Of a stretch of DNA of 5,806 bases, positions 1 through 5,560 are shown in pieces. The stretch lies in assembly GCA_023417635.1 (NCBI GenBank), contig JAEZFF010000034.1, positions 1 to 5,806 of the forward strand, given 5' to 3'. A program made the position numbers and the translations under genes. Position 1 is the stretch's first letter, and every line of letters begins with the position of its first letter. The notes beneath the pieces were generated by a model. The model was given only the letters and a program-made list of their open reading frames with translations, did not search any database and was not told the DNA's origin. The DNA is from Bacillota bacterium. GTDB lineage: Bacteria; Bacillota; Clostridia; Oscillospirales; Acutalibacteraceae.

Positions 1-483
1 TTCTCAGTTGATAGTTTGCCGGCTGTTATGAAGGTCGGTCAGGCTTATCAGGTCGCTATTAAGTCAAAAGACGGCACACTGCCGACTCTTGCTTTTGGTA
101 ACGGCGGTAACGGTGCTAACGGCGCTGTAATCACTTCCAAGAGCACAAAGGGCAACACAACTTATATTAAGTTCACTGCTGCTAGAGAAGGTAAATTTGG
201 CCTGTATGTTTCCGGCACAAATGAAGAAATCCTTACAGTTAAAGGCAATGTGTGCGACACAGCCAAGGTTACAGTTAAGGCTAACGGCACATATCAGTTC
301 AAAGTTACTGTAACAGCATGGCCTACATTCGCTATCGCAGGCGTTGGCACATATAAGCCAACTTCTTCCGATGTGAAGAAAGGCAGCATTGACTGCTTCT
401 ACAAGATTCACTTCAAGGGCGTCAAAGGCACACACAACGTTTATGTAAATGGCGTTGTTGTTGGTACAGTTACTGTTGCGTAA
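1..483 (+). CDS. C-terminal part of a repeat-containing, probably surface or secreted protein (5' end outside window)
   Basis: The frame is open from the first base, so this is the last 160 residues of a longer protein; the internal TTG at 16 has no reason to be the true start. The fragment holds two diverged tandem modules of about 75-80 residues, roughly 2-80 and 84-160. They share the pattern V-K-x-x-x-x-Y-Q-[VF], then PT[LF]A...G.G, then a [TF]Y.I.F segment and a [GN].YV.G ending. Both are rich in Thr, Val and Gly and look all-beta, as in cell-surface modules. Two cysteines, C85 and C132, occur only in module 2 and could form a disulphide outside the cell. Codon use is strongly biased: Thr is only ACA or ACT, and Ala is mostly GCT. 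This resembles the GAPDH gene in this window more than spoIID and suggests abundant expression. No sortase motif or membrane anchor is at the C-terminus. The family is not named with certainty; ligand and substrate are unknown. Confidence 0.8.
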   Translation, partial: FSVDSLPAVMKVGQAYQVAIKSKDGTLPTLAFGNGGNGANGAVITSKSTKGNTTYIKFTAAREGKFGLYVSGTNEEILTVKGNVCDTAKVTVKANGTYQFKVTVTAWPTFAIAGVGTYKPTSSDVKKGSIDCFYKIHFKGVKGTHNVYVNGVVVGTVTVA

Positions 484-532
484 GCAATAGTAGGCAAATT
501 AGCTAACCTACTTAGTAAGTTGTATTTGCGTG

Positions 533-563
533 GCGGCGGTTGGTGCTTTGCACTGACCGCCGC
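533..563 (+). terminator. Long stem-loop downstream of the repeat-protein gene (possible 3' end structure)
   Basis: An 8-bp GC-rich stem (gcggcggt at 533-540 with accgccgc at 556-563) continues inward through G-U and G-C pairs to a tiny loop around 546-550. It lies 49 bases after the stop codon of the plus-strand gene. There is no T tract after it on either strand, so it is not a standard intrinsic terminator. It may protect the 3' end, or work together with the T-rich run after the hairpin at 627-657. Confidence 0.45.
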
Positions 564-573
564 TTAGTGCTAG

Positions 574-616
574 AAAAAACAGAAGCGCACCCTGCATTTT
601 GCGGGGTGCGTTTCTG
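574..616 (-). terminator. Rho-independent terminator of spoIID
   Basis: Positions 580-595 pair with 601-616 in a nearly continuous 16-bp stem, with G-U pairs at 585/611 and 593/603. Read on the minus strand, the stem is followed at once by six T residues (the A run at 574-579), the classic intrinsic terminator layout. It lies about 50 bases past the spoIID stop codon. Confidence 0.8.
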
Positions 617-626
617 CCGTTTCAAA

Positions 627-671
627 GGGGCCGGTTTCTTAAGCGGGAACCGGCCCCTGCTGCTTTTATTT
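627..671. terminator. Second GC-rich stem-loop in the convergent region, possibly bidirectional
   Basis: A perfect 10-bp stem (ggggccggtt at 627-636 with aaccggcccc at 648-657) with an 11-base loop. On the plus strand a T-rich stretch follows (cttttattt, 663-671), so it could end transcription of the upstream repeat-protein gene. That tail overlaps the spoIID stop. On the minus strand it lies 8 bases after the spoIID stop and is followed only by TTTGAAA, a weaker tail than that of the next hairpin. Confidence 0.6.
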
Positions 672-1646
672 CGTGAGGGTGGTGTTTGGGTAGTACCAGG
701 AAAGGATCTGTTTGTAGCCTGCGCCTTCGCGCGCCATAGCTTCCGCACCAACTTGGCTCAGGCCAACGCCGTGCCCGTAGCCTTTTACGTCAAAGGTGAA
801 GCTGCCGTTCGTGAACGTTACGGTAAAATCCGCCGAGCGCAGACCGAAGGCAGTACGCACCTGGCTTCCAGTAAGAACCTGCCCGCCAATCTTGATATTC
901 TTTACCGTTCCGGCTGGGGAGCGGTCGGAAGCGCCGACCCAGCTTTGGGCCGCGCCGCTCAGGTCTGCTTTTGGCGCGGTTTTCAGGATCTTAGCCTTAA
1001 AATCATCCGCCGAAAAAGAAGCGGAAGTCTGGTAGCCGCCCGCAAAGGCATCCCACGGGCTTGCGACGGAAACGAGGTACGGGCATTTGGAGCCCCACAC
1101 GTCGGCCGCGTCTTCTGTGCTTCCGCCGGAAATGGCAAAGTAGGTTGCGTCTATCAGTTTTCCCCCGCTGCGGAGAACCTGTCCGGAAACGGCGTCACAG
1201 GCGCTGCAGATACTTTTATAGTATTGGTCGTACTTTCCTCCCCAATGCTTCTTCATATCATCTACCGTCATGTAAATGTTGCGGTTCGCGGTATCCACAG
1301 TAAAGTCTGCGCTGTTTGCGCTTCCCGGGCTTCTGCGGTGATTTTCCCGCAACCTGCCGTAGTAAGTGCGTGCGGCAACTGCCTGCGCTTTCAGGGCCTC
1401 CTGGGGGGCTTCCGGCGACATCTCGGTCGCTACTGTTCCCCGCACGAAAGTTTCGTCGTCCACCGTCAGCATTTTGCCTGTGGAGGAGTCCTGCAAGCGG
1501 AAGAAACTTCCCGTCGGAAGTTTCAGCGGCGGCGAGCTTCCCGGCTTTCCAGGACTTTTTCCGCCTCCAAGCGCCATAAGCGGCAGCAAAAGCATGGCAA
1601 GGTAAAACAGCAGGCAGAGCAGAACGGTCCCTTTTTTTGAAGTCAT
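666..1646 (-). CDS. spoIID: Stage II sporulation protein D, forespore-engulfment lytic transglycosylase
   Basis: A 326-residue protein, a normal length for SpoIID, which cleaves denuded glycan strands in the septal wall and works with SpoIIP and SpoIIM to drive engulfment of the forespore. Residues 7-26 form one hydrophobic N-terminal segment (membrane anchor), followed by a Gly/Pro/Ser linker (27-40) and the extracytoplasmic SpoIID domain (about 45-326). The catalytic glutamate is E75 in ATEMSP, at the place of E88 in B. subtilis SpoIID, followed by the conserved EALKAQAVAARTYY segment (83-96). H134, C147 and C150 are in the region where some clostridial SpoIID proteins bind zinc; that role is inference. 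The family hallmark GYGHGVGLSQ lies at 289-298. The ATG is preceded by AGGAGGG (1654-1660) with 7 bases of spacing, which fixes the start. It is monocistronic here, with no spoIIM, spoIIP, spoIIQ or spoIIID beside it. Mother-cell sigma-E control is expected from the family, but no convincing sigma-E promoter is visible. Confidence 0.95.
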   Translation of the reverse strand: MTSKKGTVLLCLLFYLAMLLLPLMALGGGKSPGKPGSSPPLKLPTGSFFRLQDSSTGKMLTVDDETFVRGTVATEMSPEAPQEALKAQAVAARTYYGRLRENHRRSPGSANSADFTVDTANRNIYMTVDDMKKHWGGKYDQYYKSICSACDAVSGQVLRSGGKLIDATYFAISGGSTEDAADVWGSKCPYLVSVASPWDAFAGGYQTSASFSADDFKAKILKTAPKADLSGAAQSWVGASDRSPAGTVKNIKIGGQVLTGSQVRTAFGLRSADFTVTFTNGSFTFDVKGYGHGVGLSQVGAEAMAREGAGYKQILSWYYPNTTLTK

Positions 1647-1662
1647 TCGCTTTCCCTCCTAC

Positions 1663-1682
1663 GCCGATAATACATAATCGGC
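1663..1682 (-). promoter_or_regulatory. Dyad directly upstream of the spoIID ribosome binding site
   Basis: The 6-bp arms gccgat (1663-1668) and atcggc (1677-1682) flank an 8-base AT loop and end two bases before the AGGAGGG of spoIID. If transcribed, this forms a small hairpin in the spoIID leader; as DNA, it could be an operator. Which of the two, or neither, cannot be told from one sequence. Confidence 0.35.
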
Positions 1683-1696
1683 TACAAAGATATTCA

Positions 1697-1797
1697 TAAA
1701 GTCAAGCTGTTTGGGGGCTTATTCCGAAATAATGCCCTCTATTATGAAAAAATGATGAGCAAAAAATTCAAAAATGGCCTCCACTGACTTGACTTTA
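1697..1797. repeat. Perfect 10-bp inverted repeat spanning the divergent intergenic region
   Basis: TAAAGTCAAG at 1697-1706 is the exact reverse complement of CTTGACTTTA at 1788-1797. The right arm contains the -35 hexamer of the citrate synthase promoter. The left arm places a TTGACT facing spoIID, though without a well-spaced -10 element. The arms are 81 bases apart, so a cruciform is unlikely; paired protein-binding sites or a coincidence of promoter elements are more plausible. Confidence 0.5.
1715..1737. repeat. Short stem-loop in the divergent intergenic region
   Basis: gggcttatt (1715-1723) pairs with aataa, then gccc (1728-1732 and 1734-1737), giving 9 bp with one bulged T at 1733 and a four-base CCGA loop. 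It has no T tract and lies between the two divergent genes. It is seen in the sequence; its role is unknown. Confidence 0.3.
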
Positions 1798-1817
1798 CCA
1801 ATTTAGTGTTATAAAAT
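1789..1817 (+). promoter_or_regulatory. Sigma-A-type promoter of the citrate synthase gene
   Basis: TTGACT (1789-1794, five of six consensus bases) and TAAAAT (1812-1817, five of six) are separated by exactly 17 bases. The start of transcription would fall near 1824, giving a leader of about 78 bases before the ATG at 1902. The leader can form a weak 5-bp pairing of ggcag (1845-1849) with ctgcc (1876-1880). Confidence 0.7.
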
Positions 1818-1901
1818 TAAAACATTCAAAAAGTTAAGAAAAACGGCAGGCCCGGTTTAAATAGTAAGGGAAAAACTGCCTGAATGGGGGATGCTTTGTT
1901 C

Positions 1902-3278
1902 ATGGAAACACAAAATGATGCGCTGGATATCAATACCGACAGTGCAGAGCTGAAGAATCTTTGCGAGGAGTACCGGAAAAACAATAAGATTTCTCCCGAA
2001 AACTATGATTTATATAATGTGAAGCGCGGCCTGCGAAACCCGGACGGAACCGGCGTTATGGCTGGTCTGACGCTTATCTGCAATGTGCATGGATACTTAA
2101 TCGCCGACGGCGAGCGCATCCCGGACGAAGGCCGCCTTACATACCGTGGAATTGATATTAATGACATCGTAAACGGGTGCGTGGCAGAAAACCGCTTCGG
2201 CTATGAAGAAGTTGCCTGGCTACTGCTTTTTGGCAGCCTGCCCACCCGTTCGCAGTTGGAGCGCTTTACGAAAGTTTTGAGCCATTCCCGTGAGTTGCCG
2301 GAATATTTCGCAGAAGACATGATAATTAAGGCTCCTTCCAAAAATGTGATGAATAAGCTTGCACGATCGGTTCTGGCGTTGTATTCTTATGATAAGAACC
2401 CGGATGAGTTCACATTGGAAAATAATATGCGCCAGTCTATTCAGCTTATCGCTTGCCTGCCAACCATTATGACTTATGCTTACCAGGTAAAGCGCAGGCA
2501 TTTTGACAAACAGAGTATGTACTTTCACCCGATTGACCCAACCCAGACCGCGGCTCAGTCCATACTGAATGCCATTCGCCCGGATCGTGTGTTCACCGAT
2601 GAGGAAGCAAAGCTTCTCGATATCTGCATGATGATTCACGCAGAACACGGCGGCGGCAACAACTCTACATTTTCAACGCGTGTGCTTACTTCCACGGGCA
2701 CAGACATTTATTCGGCCATTGCCGCCGGCATCGGTTCGCTGAAAGGCCCGCGCCACGGCGGAGCAAACCACCGCGTTATGATGATGATGAACGAGCTGAT
2801 GGAAAACGTGCAAGACTGGGAGGATGACGATGAGGTTTCGGCATACCTTGCGAAGATTCTTCGCGGGGAGGCTGCTGACCACTCCGGTCTGATTTATGGC
2901 ATCGGCCACGCAGTTTACACGCTTTCGGACCCACGCGCTGTAATTTTAAAGTCGCACGCGCGCAAACTTGCGGAAGAAAAGGGTATGCTAAAAAAGTTCC
3001 GTCTGTTTGAGCGTGTGGAGCGCCTTGCCCCGCAGGCCTTTGCCAAAGTTACAGGCAAGAAAAAAGTCATGTGCGCTAATGTGGACTTCTACTCCGGTCT
3101 TGTGTATGAGATGCTTGGAATACCGAGCGATCTTTTTACGCCTCTTTTTGCCGTTTCCCGGATTACAGGCTGGTGTGCGCACCGCATGGAGGAAATGGAA
3201 ACCTGCGGGCGTATTATGCGGCCTGCTTACCGCTCTCTGTCAAAAGGCAGGCCCTATGTTCCCATTGAAAAAAGATAA
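1902..3278 (+). CDS. gltA: Citrate synthase (citrate/2-methylcitrate synthase family)
   Basis: Condenses oxaloacetate with acetyl-CoA to citrate in the cytoplasm. The predicted 458 residues are of usual family length and full catalytic residues are visible: IHAEHGGGN (H246), GPRHGGAN with the catalytic His H285, GIGHAVY with H336, and NVDFYSG with the catalytic Asp D395, followed by the substrate-contact segment GWCAHRMEE (H427, R428). By E. coli numbering these match H264, H305 and D362. An earlier in-frame ATG at 1884 would add six residues (MGDALF). I prefer 1902 because a GGGGGA lies at 1886-1891, but spacing (10 bases) is long and the AAGGGA before 1884 is no better, so the start is uncertain. 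In many clostridia this enzyme feeds glutamate synthesis rather than a full cycle; no aconitase or isocitrate dehydrogenase gene is adjacent. A methylcitrate synthase activity cannot be excluded. The next gene follows 24 bases later. Confidence 0.93.
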   Translation: METQNDALDINTDSAELKNLCEEYRKNNKISPENYDLYNVKRGLRNPDGTGVMAGLTLICNVHGYLIADGERIPDEGRLTYRGIDINDIVNGCVAENRFGYEEVAWLLLFGSLPTRSQLERFTKVLSHSRELPEYFAEDMIIKAPSKNVMNKLARSVLALYSYDKNPDEFTLENNMRQSIQLIACLPTIMTYAYQVKRRHFDKQSMYFHPIDPTQTAAQSILNAIRPDRVFTDEEAKLLDICMMIHAEHGGGNNSTFSTRVLTSTGTDIYSAIAAGIGSLKGPRHGGANHRVMMMMNELMENVQDWEDDDEVSAYLAKILRGEAADHSGLIYGIGHAVYTLSDPRAVILKSHARKLAEEKGMLKKFRLFERVERLAPQAFAKVTGKKKVMCANVDFYSGLVYEMLGIPSDLFTPLFAVSRITGWCAHRMEEMETCGRIMRPAYRSLSKGRPYVPIEKR

Positions 3279-3302
3279 GGGCGGAGAGTTGGAGGAATTT
3301 CT

Positions 3303-4388
3303 ATGAAGCGCACATGGTGCGTTTGGGCTGTGGTGCTGCTCGTGGTGCTGCCGCTTCGGCTTTATTCTGTATTTTTTCTGGTAGACCCACAGACCGGCTT
3401 TTATACCGATGGTGGAAAAATGGCTGGTATCGCGGCAGCAGCCGCGGCAGTCGGCATCTTGGCGCTTCTTGTGCTCGGCAGGAAAGAGGCGGCAAAATAT
3501 CCTTATGCTGCGCTTCGCAGCTCTGCTGCTGCGGCGATTGCCGTGCTTGCAGGACTTTTTGCCGCGGGGGCTCCGTTTATGACTTTTGCGCAGAATCTCC
3601 TTTCAAACGGAAAGCCAGACACGATGGATGCCGTCCTGGCACTTACCGGCGTGCTTGCGGCGGTTGCTTTCTTTGCCGCGGCGTATGATTTCGGCACGGG
3701 CGCAGGCTTTTTGCGCAAACATCCTCTTATAGCACTTTTTCCGACAATATGGGGTTGTCTTTTCTTCATTTCGCTGTTTATCACCTACGCGTCAACGGTC
3801 AACCGGTTTGATAATATCTACCATACATTTACGGTGATATTTCTGCTTTTATTCCTGTTTTCACAGGCAAAACTTCTTTCCGGCATGGACGAAAACGCAG
3901 TGCGCCTAGCGGTTCCGTTCGGATTTTCCGCTTCTGTCATGGCATTGACCGATGCGGTGCCGAACCTTGCGCTCTTCTTTTCTGGAAAGAAAATGCTTGG
4001 CAGTTTCGAAGTGGGCGTGCAGGGCACAAATCTTGTAATCGCGGCCTATATTCTTACCTGCCTTGCAGTCATGTGCCGCCGCAGCGAGGCGTCTTCTATT
4101 GTGAAGATGGCTCCCGCTGAGGAGGATGAAGACAGCATTTCTGCAAAAGGCGGGGAAACCGAGCAGCCGAAACCGCAGAAAAGCAGTTCTACTGCGGCGG
4201 CAGCGGCAGCGGAAAAAGCTGCGGTGCAGCCGGAAGTCAGTGCTTCGGCGGAGGAACCACTCGAACGGTCTGCTGAAAACCCGGATGCGGAGTATCTTTC
4301 CTTTTTGCAGGATGTTTACCAAGGGCAGGAAGAGTTCCGAGAAAAGGAGCAAAATTTTCCTGATAAAATGGAGCCTTCAAAAAGTTAG
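3303..4388 (+). CDS. Unrecognised polytopic membrane protein with acidic, Ala-rich cytoplasmic tail
   Basis: I do not recognise a family. The 361-residue protein has about eight hydrophobic segments, near residues 8-26, 41-58, 73-96, 110-128, 141-163, 172-187, 202-226 and 242-258. Basic residues at the N-terminus (KR), at 60-72 (RKEAAK...R), at 138-140 (RKH) and at 259-260 (RR) place both ends in the cytoplasm by the positive-inside rule. The last hundred residues form a hydrophilic tail: an acidic patch EEDEDS (273-278), six successive alanines (298-303), and an end segment with YLSFLQDVYQGQ (331-342) that looks like a short amphipathic helix or docking motif. No transporter, kinase or protease motif is apparent. 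GGAGG at 3291-3295 with 7 bases of spacing supports the start. The gap to citrate synthase is 24 bases with no terminator, so the two are probably one transcript. A sensor, transport or scaffold role would be guesswork. Confidence 0.85.
   Translation: MKRTWCVWAVVLLVVLPLRLYSVFFLVDPQTGFYTDGGKMAGIAAAAAAVGILALLVLGRKEAAKYPYAALRSSAAAAIAVLAGLFAAGAPFMTFAQNLLSNGKPDTMDAVLALTGVLAAVAFFAAAYDFGTGAGFLRKHPLIALFPTIWGCLFFISLFITYASTVNRFDNIYHTFTVIFLLLFLFSQAKLLSGMDENAVRLAVPFGFSASVMALTDAVPNLALFFSGKKMLGSFEVGVQGTNLVIAAYILTCLAVMCRRSEASSIVKMAPAEEDEDSISAKGGETEQPKPQKSSSTAAAAAAEKAAVQPEVSASAEEPLERSAENPDAEYLSFLQDVYQGQEEFREKEQNFPDKMEPSKS
4194..4211 (+). repeat. GCN run encoding six alanines
   Basis: Six consecutive alanine codons of alternating GCG and GCA in the tail of the membrane-protein gene. 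Low-complexity runs like this can vary in length between strains; the reading frame would be kept if whole codons were gained or lost. Confidence 0.5.
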
Positions 4389-4409
4389 TTAAAAAAATAT
4401 CAAAACATC

Positions 4410-4438
4410 TTGTAAAAGCGCTCGAAATGCTATAAAAT
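4410..4438 (+). promoter_or_regulatory. Sigma-A-type promoter of the GAPDH gene
   Basis: TTGTAA (4410-4415) and TAAAAT (4433-4438) are separated by 17 bases, in AT-rich DNA right after the preceding stop codon. Transcription would start near 4445, giving a leader of about 32 bases. The alternative reading TATAAA at 4431 would leave only 15 bases between the elements. Confidence 0.65.
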
Positions 4439-4476
4439 ATCATTAGTACTTAAAACAAAACAGGAGGTAGCAATTT

Positions 4477-5496
4477 ATGTCTATTAAAGTTGGCATTAAC
4501 GGTTTCGGCCGCATTGGCCGTCTGGTTTTTCGTGCAGCTGTAAAGCAGCCGGAAACCTTTGAAATCGTCGGGATTAACGATCCGTTCATTGACCCTGACT
4601 ACATGGTTTACATGGTGAAATATGACACCATGCACGGCCATTTTGATGGTGAGATTAAGGCAGAAGACGGTAAACTGGTCGTTAATGGCCACAAGATCAA
4701 TGTTTTTGCCGAGAAAGATCCAGTCAACATTCCTTGGGGTAAAGTTGGCGCTGAGTATGTTGTTGAGTCCACAGGCGTTTTCGCAACGACCGAAAAGGCT
4801 TCTGCACACATCAAGGCCGGCGCAAAGAAAGTTATTATTTCCGCTCCTGCAAAGGATAAGGAAACCCCGACTTTTGTATGCGGCGTAAACCTCGACACTT
4901 ACACAAAGGACATGAAGGTTGTTTCCAATGCTTCCTGCACAACGAACTGCCTTGCTCCTCTGACAAAAGTTATCAACGATAAGTTTGGTATTGTTGAAGG
5001 CCTTATGACTACAGTTCACTCCACAACAGCTACACAGAAGACTGTAGATGGACCTTCCAAGAAGGATTGGAGAGGCGGCCGTAGTGCTTCCGGCAACATT
5101 ATCCCGTCTTCCACAGGCGCTGCAAAGGCTTGCGCACTTGTTATTCCGTCCGTTAAAGGCAAGCTGACCGGTATGTCTATGCGTGTTCCGACTCTCGATG
5201 GCTCTGTTGTTGACTTGACTGTACGCCTCGAGAAGTCCACCACTTATGATGACATCTGCAAGGCAGTAAAAGAAGCTTCTGAAGGCTCCATGAAGGGCAT
5301 TCTGGCTTACACAGAAGACGCTATTGTTTCTTCTGATATTCTTGGTGACCCGCACACATCCATTTTCGACGCAACAGCAGGTATCATGCTGAACGATCAC
5401 TTCGTAAAGCTGATTTCCTGGTACGACAATGAGTGGGGCTACAGCAACAAGGTTCTGGACCTGATTAAGCACATGAACAAGGTTGACCACAAGTAA
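4477..5496 (+). CDS. gap: Glyceraldehyde-3-phosphate dehydrogenase, phosphorylating, NAD-type
   Basis: Oxidises and phosphorylates glyceraldehyde 3-phosphate to 1,3-bisphosphoglycerate in glycolysis. The 339 residues are full length. The N-terminal Rossmann fold shows INGFGRIGR (7-15), and IND (33-35) supplies the acidic residue typical of NAD binding. The catalytic cysteine is C154 in SNASCTTNC, and its partner is H181 in TTVHSTTATQ. The phosphate-site segment reads DWRGGR...NIIPSSTGAAKA, as in E. coli GapA and eukaryotic enzymes, rather than the RRARAA...NIVPTSTGAAKA found in many Firmicute Gap proteins. The C-terminal signature SWYDNEWGYSNKV is at 314-326. AGGAGGT (4462-4468) with 8 bases of spacing fixes the start. 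Codon use is strongly biased, as expected of a highly expressed gene. No pgk or tpi is next to it. It has its own promoter and a strong terminator. Confidence 0.98.
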   Translation: MSIKVGINGFGRIGRLVFRAAVKQPETFEIVGINDPFIDPDYMVYMVKYDTMHGHFDGEIKAEDGKLVVNGHKINVFAEKDPVNIPWGKVGAEYVVESTGVFATTEKASAHIKAGAKKVIISAPAKDKETPTFVCGVNLDTYTKDMKVVSNASCTTNCLAPLTKVINDKFGIVEGLMTTVHSTTATQKTVDGPSKKDWRGGRSASGNIIPSSTGAAKACALVIPSVKGKLTGMSMRVPTLDGSVVDLTVRLEKSTTYDDICKAVKEASEGSMKGILAYTEDAIVSSDILGDPHTSIFDATAGIMLNDHFVKLISWYDNEWGYSNKVLDLIKHMNKVDHK

Positions 5497-5510
5497 TAGT
5501 GGGATTCCTT

Positions 5511-5546
5511 AAAGAGGCCCCGCGGCGAAAGCCGTGGGGCCTCTTT
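5511..5546. terminator. Strong bidirectional terminator between gap and the ABC-F gene
   Basis: A 16-bp stem (5511-5526 with 5531-5546, one G-T pair at 5522/5535) closed by a GAAA tetraloop. The arms begin with AAA and end with TTT, so each strand carries a short T run at the base of the stem. It starts 14 bases after the gap stop and lies 14 bases past the stop of the convergent minus-strand gene, so it serves both. Confidence 0.88.
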
Positions 5547-5560
5547 ACTATGCTCCATCA

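Noticed and set aside
540..1640. A 366-residue plus-strand open frame opposite spoIID
   Set aside because: It is antisense to a clear SpoIID protein with catalytic and signature motifs. Its product is Arg/Ala/Ser-rich without any recognisable domain, it has no good ribosome binding site, and it reads through two hairpins.
1667..1695. A sigma-E-like promoter for spoIID
   Set aside because: The -35-like GAATATC is fair, but the -10 matches only about half the consensus and would start transcription within the ribosome binding site.
1845..1880. A riboswitch or attenuator in the citrate synthase leader
   Set aside because: Only a single 5-bp pairing with a long loop is visible, with no T tract and no known riboswitch core.
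2220..2648. A 142-residue minus-strand open frame inside citrate synthase
   Set aside because: It lies wholly opposite conserved citrate synthase sequence, with no sign of its own start signals or a known domain.
3906..4352. A 148-residue minus-strand open frame inside the membrane-protein gene
   Set aside because: Arg-rich composition typical of an antisense shadow; the plus-strand frame has hydrophobic segments, correct charge distribution and a strong ribosome binding site.
4412..4427. A catabolite-control (cre)-like core, AAGCGCT, between the promoter elements of gap
   Set aside because: Only the core matches. The outer TG and CA bases required for a CcpA site are missing or shifted by one base.
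4450..5490. A 346-residue minus-strand open frame opposite gap
   Set aside because: Strongly biased codon use in highly expressed genes often leaves the opposite strand free of stops. The product has no coherent domains and runs through the gap promoter and ribosome binding site.
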